Assembly (NCBI RefSeq): GCF_004123845.1
Contig: NZ_NBDP01000007.1
Coordinates: 372,001 to 436,000 of the forward strand
Length of the DNA stretch: 64,000 nt
Origin: Allobosea sp. Tri-44
GTDB lineage: Bacteria; Pseudomonadota; Alphaproteobacteria; Rhizobiales; Beijerinckiaceae
Direction: 5' to 3'
Position 1 is the stretch's first letter, and each line of letters opens with the position of its first letter. The notes under the pieces are model-generated. The model was not told the DNA's origin, searched no databases, and saw nothing but the letters and a program-made list of their open reading frames with translations. This document shows, piece by piece, positions 16,078 to 23,850 of this stretch. Both the position numbers and the translations under genes were made by a program.

Positions 16078-17366
16078 CAGCCGAGCAGCGGCTTCACGCG
16101 CGCGACGGCATCATCCATTGCCTGCTGCGGCGGCTTCCGGCCGAGCACGGCGGCCTGCGTTTCCTCGATGAAGATGTCATGGGCGCGCGCCTGCTCGTCG
16201 AAGGCGGGCAGATGGATGCGCGAGGCCTTCAGCGCCGCCGCCTCATCGGCCGCATAGGGCATCGCCACCTTCAGCTTGTCGTCGGCATAGGTCGAGATGC
16301 GGGTCGGACCGTTACCGTTGAGCGCCATCGCGGTCGTGCCGGCCTTCGAGGACAAAGCGCGGATGAATTCCCAGGCAAGCGGCTTCTGCTTGGCGTTCTT
16401 CGGGATCATCAGCGACCAGAACTCGACCGTCGGTGCGAAGGCGACCTTGCCGGCGAGATCAGAGGCCATCGGCGGCAGCAGCGACTTGAAGCGCCCGCCA
16501 TATTTGCCCTTGGCCGGATCATTGTAGGAGACCAGCCGCGCGAATGGGTTGATCGTCATCGCCGCCCTGCCCTGCTGCATCCAGGTGGTGATCTCCTCAT
16601 TGTTCACTGTGGCGAAGTTCCGCGGCAGCACGCCCGTCTTGTAGAGATCGGCGAGGATGGTCAGCGCCTTGACCATCGCCGGCTCATTGGCGGTGAGTTT
16701 GCCATCGGCGGTCATGTAGTCGCCGCCGAGGCAGCGCGAAACCGTCAGGAAGTTCGAGGCGAACACCGCGGTGAAGGCGAGACCATGCACCTGCGTGCCG
16801 TCATCACGCTTGAAGGTGAGCTTGCGCGCGACCTCGATCAGTTCCTCGAAGCTCGTCGGAAGCTTGCTGATGCCACGTTCCTCCAGCAGCGCCTCGTTGT
16901 AGATCAGTGCATTGGTGGCGTGGCGGACGGGGATGCCATGCAGCGCGCCATCGAGCTTGAGCGGACCGATCAGGCCCGGTGCGAAATCGTCGAAGGCCTC
17001 GATCGGCGCCTCCTTCAGCAGCGTGTCGAGCGGCTCGAACAGCTTGAGATTGCGCGGCACGGCGCGGCCGTTGACGAGATAGGCGACGTCGATCGAGGTC
17101 TCGGCCAGCGATGCCTCGCGCAATAGCCGCTCATGCACGGCGTTGACGTCGCCGAAGGTGACCCAGTTCAGGTTCGCCCCGCTCGCCTTGCGGAAGGCTT
17201 CGGTCGCATCACCACCCGGCCCGGTCGTGGCTGCGGTCTGGTGGACACGATGGCCGAGCACGGTCAGCGTTTTTGCCTGAGCGAAGACCCGGCCGGGCAA
17301 CATGGATGTTGCGGCTGCCGCGCCGGCGAGAGCGCCGAACCGGCGGCGCGAGATCGACTGTGACAT
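16077..17366 (-). CDS. ABC transporter substrate-binding protein, family 1 (second of a tandem pair)
   Basis: The 429-residue protein begins with a Tat-type signal (SISRRRFGALAGAAAATSML). A family-1 solute-binding fold follows, with WMQQGRAAMTINPFARLVSY and KPLAWEFIRALSSKAG. I chose the ATG preceded by GGAGAGGAAGTCC; an ATG five codons upstream would translate the ribosome-binding site. It is paralogous to the next gene upstream (17421-18722): both have a REASLAETSIDV-like segment, LFEPLD, NEEITTWMQQGRAAM and PAFDEQARA-type segments. It binds a sugar or sugar-derived ligand in the periplasm for the permeases at 20905-22600. Confidence 0.88.
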   Translation of the reverse strand: MSQSISRRRFGALAGAAAATSMLPGRVFAQAKTLTVLGHRVHQTAATTGPGGDATEAFRKASGANLNWVTFGDVNAVHERLLREASLAETSIDVAYLVNGRAVPRNLKLFEPLDTLLKEAPIEAFDDFAPGLIGPLKLDGALHGIPVRHATNALIYNEALLEERGISKLPTSFEELIEVARKLTFKRDDGTQVHGLAFTAVFASNFLTVSRCLGGDYMTADGKLTANEPAMVKALTILADLYKTGVLPRNFATVNNEEITTWMQQGRAAMTINPFARLVSYNDPAKGKYGGRFKSLLPPMASDLAGKVAFAPTVEFWSLMIPKNAKQKPLAWEFIRALSSKAGTTAMALNGNGPTRISTYADDKLKVAMPYAADEAAALKASRIHLPAFDEQARAHDIFIEETQAAVLGRKPPQQAMDDAVARVKPLLG

Positions 17367-17420
17367 GGACTTCCTCTCCACAAGCTTGTCGGGCGCTGTC
17401 GTCGCGCCTTGTCGCGTGCC

Positions 17421-18722
17421 TCAGGCGGGCAGCAGCGGCTGCACGCGCTTGACCAGCGAGGCCATCGCCTCCTCCGGCGTCTTCATGCCGAGCACAGCGG
17501 CCTCCGCCTCTTCCTTGAAGAGGTCGCCGGCGCGGGCTGCCTCGTCGAAGGCCGGCAGCGGCACGCGCGCCACTTTCAGCACCTTCAGCTCCTCGGCGGC
17601 ATAGGGCACGGTTCCGGCGAAGCTCTGGTCGGCATAGGTCGAGGCGCGCACCGGTCCATTGCCGTTGAGCGCGGCCTTGAGCGTCGCCTCCTTCGAGGCC
17701 ATCGCCTTGATGAAGCTCCAGGCGAGGTCCTTGCGCTTGGCGTTTTTCGGAATGACCATGCCCCAGAACTCGACCTTGGCCGGGGCGGCATCATATTTCC
17801 CCGCCAGCGTCTTCGAGGCCGGCACTGCGATCGTCTTGATCTTGCCGGAGAATTTCGACTTCTGCGGATCGTTGTAGATGCGATTGCGGCCCATGCTCTG
17901 CAGGCTCATCGCCGCCCGGCCCTGCTGCATCCAGACATTGACGTCCTCGGGCGAGAGCGTCGCGAAGTTGCGCGGGAAGGCATTGGCCTGGAAGAGCTCG
18001 CGCAAGGTCCTGATCGCAGTCAGCATCGGCGGCTGATCGGCGGCGCATTTGAAGTCGGGCGTGATGAACTCGCCATCCCAGGCGCGAGCGAGATCGATCA
18101 CGTTCGGATAAGTCACGCCCGGCATGCACAGGCCGACGACCTGCGTGCCATCGGAGCGGCGATAGCTGCAGGCCTTGGCGATCTCGATCATCTCCTCGAT
18201 TGTCGCCGGCGGCTTGGAGAAGCCCTTCTCGGCCAGGATCTCCTCATTGTAGTGCAGGCCGGACGAGGCATGCCGAAACGGGACGGCGAGCTGCTTGCCG
18301 CCGACAGTCATGCCCTTCATCAATCCCGGGAAGATATCGGCGAGATCCTCGACCGGATCGCGCTTGAGATAGTCGTCGAGCGGCTCGAACAGGCTCGCGG
18401 CGCGCGGCACGACCTGGGTATTAAGGACAAAGCCGACATCAACCGAGGTCTCGCCGAGGCTCGCCTCGCGGAAGAGCCGCTCCTGCAGTGGGCCGGTGTC
18501 GAAGGTCGTCCACTGGACGCTGACGCCGTTCTTCTGGGCCCAGTCCTTGGTGATGTCGCCGCCCTGCGCCCCGGTCGCGACCGTCTGCATGACGCGATAA
18601 GTGAAGACGTTGAACGGCCCGCTTTGCTGCGCACGGGCAGCGCCTGCGCCCAGCGTCGCAAAGCTCAACCCGAGAATGCTAGCGCCGAACTGCCTACGGT
18701 TCAGTCCTGTCTCCGTGGTCAT
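17421..18722 (-). CDS. ABC transporter substrate-binding protein, family 1 (first of a tandem pair)
   Basis: The 433-residue protein has a Tat-like signal (LNRRQFGASILGLSFATLGA) and a family-1 binding fold, including LFREASLGETSVDVGFVLN, WMQQGRAAMSLQSMGRN and PLPAFDEAARAGDLF. It is a diverged paralogue of the gene at 16077, 54 nt downstream. The FadR-type regulator overlaps its start by 29 nt, so regulator and transporter are probably cotranscribed. Two binding proteins served by one permease pair suggest two related ligands or a recent duplication. The ligand is unknown. Confidence 0.88.
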   Translation of the reverse strand: MTTETGLNRRQFGASILGLSFATLGAGAARAQQSGPFNVFTYRVMQTVATGAQGGDITKDWAQKNGVSVQWTTFDTGPLQERLFREASLGETSVDVGFVLNTQVVPRAASLFEPLDDYLKRDPVEDLADIFPGLMKGMTVGGKQLAVPFRHASSGLHYNEEILAEKGFSKPPATIEEMIEIAKACSYRRSDGTQVVGLCMPGVTYPNVIDLARAWDGEFITPDFKCAADQPPMLTAIRTLRELFQANAFPRNFATLSPEDVNVWMQQGRAAMSLQSMGRNRIYNDPQKSKFSGKIKTIAVPASKTLAGKYDAAPAKVEFWGMVIPKNAKRKDLAWSFIKAMASKEATLKAALNGNGPVRASTYADQSFAGTVPYAAEELKVLKVARVPLPAFDEAARAGDLFKEEAEAAVLGMKTPEEAMASLVKRVQPLLPA

Positions 18723-19485
18723 GCCTGTCCTCCCGATGGTTCGCGAGTTCCGCGATGGCGGCTTCAGCCGCTTCGAAATGCTTGTTCATGGCGGCGAAAG
18801 CCGCGGCCGGATCGCCGGCACGGATCGCATCGACGACGCGCACATGCCGCTCGAAGGTGCGCCGCCAGTCCTCTTTGGTGCGCTTCTCGCGCGAATTGAA
18901 GATTTCCATGACCTCGCGGATCACTGGCCTGAGGCCCCTGATCTGGAAGTCGAGCAGGCGGTTGCCGGAAGAAGCGGCGATGGCCTCGTGGAAGTCGAGA
19001 TCGGCCTCGATCCAGCGTGGCACATTCCCGAGCGCGCCCTCCATGCGGGCGAGGATCAGGTCGAGCTTCTCGATATCCTCGTTCGAGCGGCGCTCGGCGC
19101 TGTGGGCCGCGATCGGCGGCTCGAGGATGCGACGCAGTTCCACCGCTTCGGTGAGACCGCTCGGGCGGCCGCGCACGGCGAAACGGTAGAAGCGGTCGAG
19201 CGGGGCGGCGTCGAGCGCCTGAATGCGAGTCGGCTTGCCTTGCTGGATATGGACGACGCCCATCGCCGCGAGCTGGCGGATCGCCTCGCGGGCGATCGGC
19301 TTGCTGACGCCGAAGGAGGCGGCGATCCGCGCTTCCGACGGCAAGGCGTCGCCGGGCTTCAGCCTGCCGTCCTGGATCGCCTGGGTGATGCGCTGAATTA
19401 CGGCATCGCCGAGCCGCATCGGCACGACATCGCCGCCGGCGAATGGGTCGTCGCCACCCAGCAAGGATGAAGCGGCATCGCTCAT
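18694..19485 (-). CDS. GntR-family regulator, FadR (FCD) subfamily
   Basis: The 263-residue regulator has an N-terminal winged helix (about 24-90: ITQAIQDGRLKPGDALPSEA, then FGVSKPIAREAIRQLAAMGV) and an FCD all-helical ligand domain (about 110-240: EAVELRRILEPPIAA, ADLDFHEAIAASSGN, RHVRVVDAIRAGD) with the metal-site Asp/His residues. FCD regulators usually sense organic or sugar acids and repress. It is the first gene of the minus-strand arm and divergent from the enolase-superfamily gene. A near-palindrome at 19541-19557 in the shared 96-bp promoter region is a likely binding site. Confidence 0.9.
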   Translation of the reverse strand: MSDAASSLLGGDDPFAGGDVVPMRLGDAVIQRITQAIQDGRLKPGDALPSEARIAASFGVSKPIAREAIRQLAAMGVVHIQQGKPTRIQALDAAPLDRFYRFAVRGRPSGLTEAVELRRILEPPIAAHSAERRSNEDIEKLDLILARMEGALGNVPRWIEADLDFHEAIAASSGNRLLDFQIRGLRPVIREVMEIFNSREKRTKEDWRRTFERHVRVVDAIRAGDPAAAFAAMNKHFEAAEAAIAELANHREDRHDHGDRTEP

Positions 19486-19540
19486 CGATCACCTCCGTTC
19501 GATGATCATTGACAGATGGCGCTTAGCTTGGCAACTGTTC

Positions 19541-19557
19541 AACCTATCAGATAAGTT
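19541..19557. promoter_or_regulatory. Probable FadR-type operator in divergent promoter region
   Basis: The sequence AACCTATCAGATAAGTT matches its own reverse complement at 14 of 17 positions, with the core TATCAGATA. It lies in the 96-bp region between the FadR-type regulator and the divergent enolase-superfamily gene, 25 bp upstream of the latter's ATG. A short palindrome in such a place is typical of FCD regulators that control both arms. Confidence 0.6.
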
Positions 19558-19581
19558 AAGCACTCGGGAGGACGCCGCTTC

Positions 19582-20706
19582 ATGTCGGCCAGCCGCATCT
19601 CGAAGATTACCGCACATCCGCTGCGGGCGACCTTGCCCAAGGTCCAGCGGACGTCGCAGGGCGACTATCCGGCGATCGAGATCGTCGTGGTCGAGGTCGA
19701 GACCGAGGATGGCGTCGTCGGCTTCGGCGAAGGCCTCTGCCGCCGCGGCGCGGCCGGCTATGCCCGCTTCATCGAGGAGGCGCTGGTGCCCCGGCTGATC
19801 GGGCGCGATGCAGCTGACCGGCGGGCTTTGTGGAAAGCGATGCGCGCCGCGCTGTCGGGGCGCCCGGGCGGCCAGATCGTCGAGGCGATCGCGGCGGTCG
19901 ACATCGCGCTCTGGGACATCGCCGGAAAACAGGCGGGCCAGCCGATCCACAAGCTGCTCGGCGGCATGAGCCGCACCGAGCTCGCGGCCTATGCCTCCTC
20001 GATCAACTGGCTCGACGATGCGACGGTCGAGGCGGAGGTCGCCGCCGTGCTGAAGGCCGGCTTCCGCGAGATCAAGGTCAAGCTCGGCCATCCGCTCCGG
20101 GATGCGATCGCCCGTGCGAAACTCGTCCGCAAGCTCGCCGGCGACGACATCGCCCTCTATGTCGATGCCAACTGGGCCTATGACGTCGACGATGCGCTGA
20201 TCGTCGGGCGGGCGCTGGCCGATCTCGGCTATGGCTTCTTCGAGGAGCCGATTGCGCCGCAGGATCGCGAGGGCTACCGCCGCCTCGCCCAGCATCTGCC
20301 GATCAGGCTCGCGGCCGGCGAGAGCGATTTCGTCGCGTCGGACGCGCTGATCTCGCTGCAGGACCGCTCGCTCGGGCTGATCCAGCCGGATGTGACGCGC
20401 TCAGGCGGCATCAGCGAGACCTGGCGCATCTGCGAGCTCGCCGCCGCCTTCAATACCGCTTACGCCCCGCATGTCGGCTGGTCGGGCGCGATCTGCGTCG
20501 CCGCCAGCCTGCAGCTCGCCGCGGCGGCCGAGACCTTCCGCACCTTCGAGTGCATGGTCTACCAGAACCCGCTGCGCGACGCCTTCACCCAGCCGATCGT
20601 CGGCGAGGGATCGCAATTGGTCGAGGGCAAGCTTTCCGTGCCGCAGGGGCCGGGGCTCGGCATCGAGATCGACCGCGACGCGCTCACGCGCTTCAGGATT
20701 TCATGA
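19582..20706 (+). CDS. Mandelate racemase / muconate lactonizing enzyme family protein (acid-sugar dehydratase or epimerase)
   Basis: The 374-residue enolase-superfamily enzyme has an N-terminal capping domain (about 1-125) and a C-terminal barrel. The active-site set is visible: KVK (Lys165-x-Lys167), metal ligands Asp195 (VDANWAY), Glu221 (FFEEP) and Glu247 (AGESD), and His297 (PHVGW). This abstracts a proton alpha to a carboxylate, so the substrate is a carboxylic acid such as an aldonate, or a proline/amino-acid derivative. It is first on the plus arm of the cluster, opposite the FadR regulator. Dehydratase versus epimerase cannot be decided from motifs alone. Confidence 0.92.
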   Translation: MSASRISKITAHPLRATLPKVQRTSQGDYPAIEIVVVEVETEDGVVGFGEGLCRRGAAGYARFIEEALVPRLIGRDAADRRALWKAMRAALSGRPGGQIVEAIAAVDIALWDIAGKQAGQPIHKLLGGMSRTELAAYASSINWLDDATVEAEVAAVLKAGFREIKVKLGHPLRDAIARAKLVRKLAGDDIALYVDANWAYDVDDALIVGRALADLGYGFFEEPIAPQDREGYRRLAQHLPIRLAAGESDFVASDALISLQDRSLGLIQPDVTRSGGISETWRICELAAAFNTAYAPHVGWSGAICVAASLQLAAAAETFRTFECMVYQNPLRDAFTQPIVGEGSQLVEGKLSVPQGPGLGIEIDRDALTRFRIS

Positions 20707-20748
20707 GGCGGCGATGAAGCTAAGCGCCTCCTTCTACTCCAACCTCCT

Positions 20749-20855
20749 CCGTCATCCCGGACAAGCCGCGCAGCGGCGCCGATCCGGGATCCATCGAAGG
20801 GCGTCGAACTCTACGATGGATCCCGGGTCTGCGCTTCGCTTGCCCGGGATGACGG
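20749..20855. repeat. Rhizobiales interspersed palindromic element (~107 bp)
   Basis: The outer ends CCGTCATCCCGG and CCGGGATGACGG are exact complements. Inside, GATCCGGGATCCATCG faces CGATGGATCCCGGGTC, and short GC hairpins (AAGCCGCGCAGCGGCG, GCGCTTCGCTTGC) lie between. From memory this is a REP-type family common in Rhizobiales chromosomes. It separates the enolase gene from the first permease and may stabilise or attenuate the transcript. Confidence 0.85.
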
Positions 20856-20904
20856 CGCGGTTTGGACTACGGGTTTGGGTTGCGATTGAATCGCGAGTGC
20901 GCCC

Positions 20905-21780
20905 ATGACCACCCGCACGCCACTCTCCGCCATCGCGCTGGTCTCGCCGGTCCAGTTGATGATCGGCGGCGTCATCTTCCTGCCGGCGATCTATGTCTTC
21001 TGGCTCAGCCTCAACCAGTCCTCCTTCGGCCAGGCCGCGAGCTTCGTCGGCTTTGCCAACTACGCCAAGGTGCTGGGCGACGCCTATTTCTGGAAGGCGC
21101 TCCTCAACACGGTGATCGTCGTCGCCGTGGTGGTGCATGTCGAACTCTTGCTCGGTCTCGGCATGGCGCTGTTCTTCGCCTCGGGCGTGCCGTTCCGGCC
21201 GCTGCTGCTGGCGATCGTGCTCGCGCCCTATGCCGTCAGCGAGGTCTCGGCGGTGGTGATGTGGCGCTTTCTGTTCGAGCCGGATGTCGGGATGATGAGC
21301 CGGCTCCTGATGTCGCTCGGCCTGCCGCCGATCGAATGGGCGGTGAACCCGAGCCACGGGCTCGGAATGGTCAGCCTGCTCTCGATCTGGCTGCACCTGC
21401 CCTTCAGCTTCATCATCCTCTATGCCGCCAGGCTCTCGATCCCGAGCGATCTCTACGAGGCAGCGGCGATCGACGGCGCCTCGCCCTGGACCTCGTTTCG
21501 CCGGATTACGCTGCCGCTGCTGATGCCAGCGCTGCTGATCGCGGCGCTGTTCCGCTACATCTTCGCCTTCCGCCTGTTCTCCGAGGTCTGGCTGATGACC
21601 GGCGGCGGCCCGGCGCGCTCGACCGAGGTGATGGCGGTCTATCTCTATCTCGAGGCCTTCCGCTACAACGCCTTCGGCCCGGCCGCCGCCACCGGCTGGC
21701 TGCTTGTGCTCGCCTCGCTCCTGCTCGCGCTGTTCTACCTGCGTGGGCTCTACAGGGAGATGTTCGGCAAGCATGCCTAA
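20905..21780 (+). CDS. ABC transporter permease, MalF/UgpA type
   Basis: The 291-residue inner-membrane protein has six predicted membrane segments, for example LMIGGVIFLPAIYVFWLSL and PLLLAIVLAPYAVSEVSAVV. The EAA loop that docks the ATPase reads EAAAIDGASPWTSFRRITLP (about 188-207). It pairs with the permease that follows by an 8-bp overlap. It belongs to the carbohydrate-importer (CUT1) type and would serve the two binding proteins on the minus arm. The interspersed palindrome lies directly upstream. Confidence 0.9.
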   Translation: MTTRTPLSAIALVSPVQLMIGGVIFLPAIYVFWLSLNQSSFGQAASFVGFANYAKVLGDAYFWKALLNTVIVVAVVVHVELLLGLGMALFFASGVPFRPLLLAIVLAPYAVSEVSAVVMWRFLFEPDVGMMSRLLMSLGLPPIEWAVNPSHGLGMVSLLSIWLHLPFSFIILYAARLSIPSDLYEAAAIDGASPWTSFRRITLPLLMPALLIAALFRYIFAFRLFSEVWLMTGGGPARSTEVMAVYLYLEAFRYNAFGPAAATGWLLVLASLLLALFYLRGLYREMFGKHA

Positions 21781-22600
21781 GCTCCTGCGCTCCCTGCTCA
21801 AGCTCATCGGTGTCGCGGCCATCGTCGCCTGGTCGCTGGTTCCGATCGGCCTGATCGCGCTGTCGTCCTTCAAGGCCGATCGCGACATTTTTTCGACTAC
21901 GGGCGCGCTCTCTTTTTCACCGACGCTGGCGAACTACGAGGCGCTCTGGAGCCGCTGGGGCGATTTCTTCTTCGGGCTGTGGAACAGCTTCCTGGTCACG
22001 GTCGGCGCGACCGTGCTCGCCGTCGGCGTCTCCCTGCTCGCCGGCTTCGCCTATTCGCGCTTCGCCTCGAGGGGCCTGCAGGCTTCGGCCTTCTTCCTGA
22101 TCTTCATCCGACTGGTCCCGCCGATCGTGATCACGCTGCCGCTCTTTCCGGTGGTGAACTGGCTCGGCCTCAACGACACGCACTTCGTGCTGATCGTGCT
22201 CTACGCCACCTTCTTCGTCTCGCTCGGGACGGTGGTGATGCGCACCTTCATCGACCAGATCCCGCGCGAGCTCGACGAGGCCGCGATGATGGACGGCGCC
22301 TCGCAGTTCCAGATCATCATGCGCGTGATCCTGCCGATGGCGGCGCAGGGCATGCTCGCGGTTTCGGTCTTCGTCATCGTCTACGCCTGGAACGAGTTCC
22401 TCTTCGCCTTCATTTTCACCACAACCAAAGCGAAGACCGCGCCATTGGTGATCTCCGAGATGATCGGCGCCGTCGAGGGCGTCGAATGGGGCGTGCTCTT
22501 CGCCGCCTCGACCGTGCAGCTCGTGCCGGTGCTCGCCTTCGTCATCCTCATGCAGAAACACCTCGTCGCGGGCCTGACCGCCGGTGCGGTGAAAGGGTAG
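21773..22600 (+). CDS. ABC transporter permease, MalG/UgpE type
   Basis: This is a 275-residue permease. I chose the ATG that overlaps the previous stop by eight bases and begins MPKLLRSLLKLIGVAAI; the open frame extends further upstream as a shadow. The EAA loop is DEAAMMDGASQFQIIMRVIL (about 166-185), and the tail LMQKHLVAGLTAGAVKG is the usual MalG-type end. It forms the channel with the preceding permease. No CUT1 ATPase is encoded in this cluster, so a shared ATPase (MsmX/UgpC-like) must energise it. Confidence 0.9.
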   Translation: MPKLLRSLLKLIGVAAIVAWSLVPIGLIALSSFKADRDIFSTTGALSFSPTLANYEALWSRWGDFFFGLWNSFLVTVGATVLAVGVSLLAGFAYSRFASRGLQASAFFLIFIRLVPPIVITLPLFPVVNWLGLNDTHFVLIVLYATFFVSLGTVVMRTFIDQIPRELDEAAMMDGASQFQIIMRVILPMAAQGMLAVSVFVIVYAWNEFLFAFIFTTTKAKTAPLVISEMIGAVEGVEWGVLFAASTVQLVPVLAFVILMQKHLVAGLTAGAVKG

Positions 22601-22604
22601 GATC

Positions 22605-23501
22605 ATGAACCCGTCAGAATTTCGGCTCGACGACCTGCGCCGCGCCATCCGCGAGGCCGACCCGCAGCTCAGCCGCTTCGACCCGCTGCCCCGCATCATC
22701 TGCCTCGACGATTTCGACCGCGGCATGTGCGGCTGGACCCAGCTCGTCGGCAATTACGAGGACAGTCTCGACGCCATGCTGCCGGGCTATGCCCAGCACA
22801 GCCACGCCATGCTCTCGACCCTGCCGAACTGGGATTTCGGCTCGCATGGCGGCGTCGACGGTTCCTATGCGCTGAAGATCGCGACGCGGCCGAAGAAGGG
22901 CGCGCAGAACGTCGCGATCAAGCGACTGACCTTCCGCAAGCCGGGGCCGATCAGGCTGGAGGCCTATTTCACCTTCAAGCCCGAAGCGAGCGATCTGCAG
23001 CTCTCGGAGACCGATATCCGCTCGTTCGGCTTCCTCTATGACCTCCAGATCGGCGATACCTCAGGGCCGGGCGACCGCGTGATGCCGCATTTGCGCTTCC
23101 TCAATGCGCAGGACGGCAAGCATCTGCAGAAATGGCAGTTCAAGCGCAAGACGACGCCGATCAAGCCGATCGGCAACGCGGGGAAGACCATCACCCATTA
23201 TCATCTCGCGCCCGACGATTGGGAGGACTTAGCCGGTGGCGAGCAGCGGCTCTGCTACAACGAGATCCCGACCAAGGTGAACTGGCACTATCTGCGCTTC
23301 GATTTCGATCTCGGCGCGATGCAGGCGACGCGCTTCCAGGTCAACGACCGCGTCTTCGCCATGGATGGTTTCGACTGCATCCGCATCCCCGCGATGAAGA
23401 ACCTGTGGTGCATGCTCAACCTCGCCTTCTTCGCCGAGACCGACACCGACAAGCGCGCCTTCGCCTATCTCGATTCCGTCTGCCTGTCGGGAGACTTCTG
23501 A
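22605..23501 (+). CDS. Uncharacterised protein of the ABC/enolase cluster
   Basis: The 298-residue protein has no signal peptide or membrane segment. Aromatic and beta-rich, it reads like a jelly-roll or LamG-like sandwich: DDFDRGMCGWTQLVGNYEDS near residue 35, EAYFTFKPEA, WHYLRFDFDLGAMQATRFQV and a C-terminal AYLDSVCLSGDF. That layout (protein opened by a DDF strand, closed by a description-of-strand DSV) resembles carbohydrate-binding sandwich domains. It may correspond to a Pfam DUF found in rhizobial sugar clusters (DUF6772 by memory, unverified). It lies 4 nt after the permease and overlaps the next gene (TGATG). The role is unknown; it could be a cytoplasmic enzyme or binding protein for the imported compound. 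Confidence 0.8.
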   Translation: MNPSEFRLDDLRRAIREADPQLSRFDPLPRIICLDDFDRGMCGWTQLVGNYEDSLDAMLPGYAQHSHAMLSTLPNWDFGSHGGVDGSYALKIATRPKKGAQNVAIKRLTFRKPGPIRLEAYFTFKPEASDLQLSETDIRSFGFLYDLQIGDTSGPGDRVMPHLRFLNAQDGKHLQKWQFKRKTTPIKPIGNAGKTITHYHLAPDDWEDLAGGEQRLCYNEIPTKVNWHYLRFDFDLGAMQATRFQVNDRVFAMDGFDCIRIPAMKNLWCMLNLAFFAETDTDKRAFAYLDSVCLSGDF

Positions 23502-23836
23502 TGCTGCCCGAGAACCTCACTGCCGTCGTCGCCCGCAACGAGAGCTGGAGCGGGACGAGCGCGAGCGAGCCCTACGAGGCCGGTTGGGCCAAGGAGGCGA
23601 TCGTCTTCGTTCGCGCGTTGAAGGAGCCGAAGGGATCGCTGCCGAAGGCGCGCATCGAAATCTCCGCCGATGGCATGCACTGGTGCGCCGAGGGCTCGGA
23701 GTTTCCGCTGCCGGCCGTCAAGGATGCCGTGACTTTCCAGCGCCTCGGCCATTTCGGCAATTTCGTCCGCGTCGCTGCGACGCTACCGGATGGCGCCGAG
23801 ATCACCGTGCTGGTGACGCTGCATCTGAAGGCCTGA
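23501..23836 (+). CDS. Small beta-rich protein, last gene of the ABC/enolase cluster, function unknown
   Basis: The 111-residue protein has no signal peptide. It is predicted beta-rich: ARIEISADGMHWCAEGSEF, then FGNFVRVAATLPDGAEITVL and VTLHLKA. The SADGMHWC segment resembles strands of F5/8-type or BNR-like sandwich domains. The ATG shares its A with the TGA of the preceding gene (TGATG), so the two are translated together. It could be a partner subunit of the 298-residue protein. It converges with the siderophore genes 14 nt downstream. Confidence 0.75.
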   Translation: MLPENLTAVVARNESWSGTSASEPYEAGWAKEAIVFVRALKEPKGSLPKARIEISADGMHWCAEGSEFPLPAVKDAVTFQRLGHFGNFVRVAATLPDGAEITVLVTLHLKA

Positions 23837-23850
23837 AGCCGTGAACCGCT

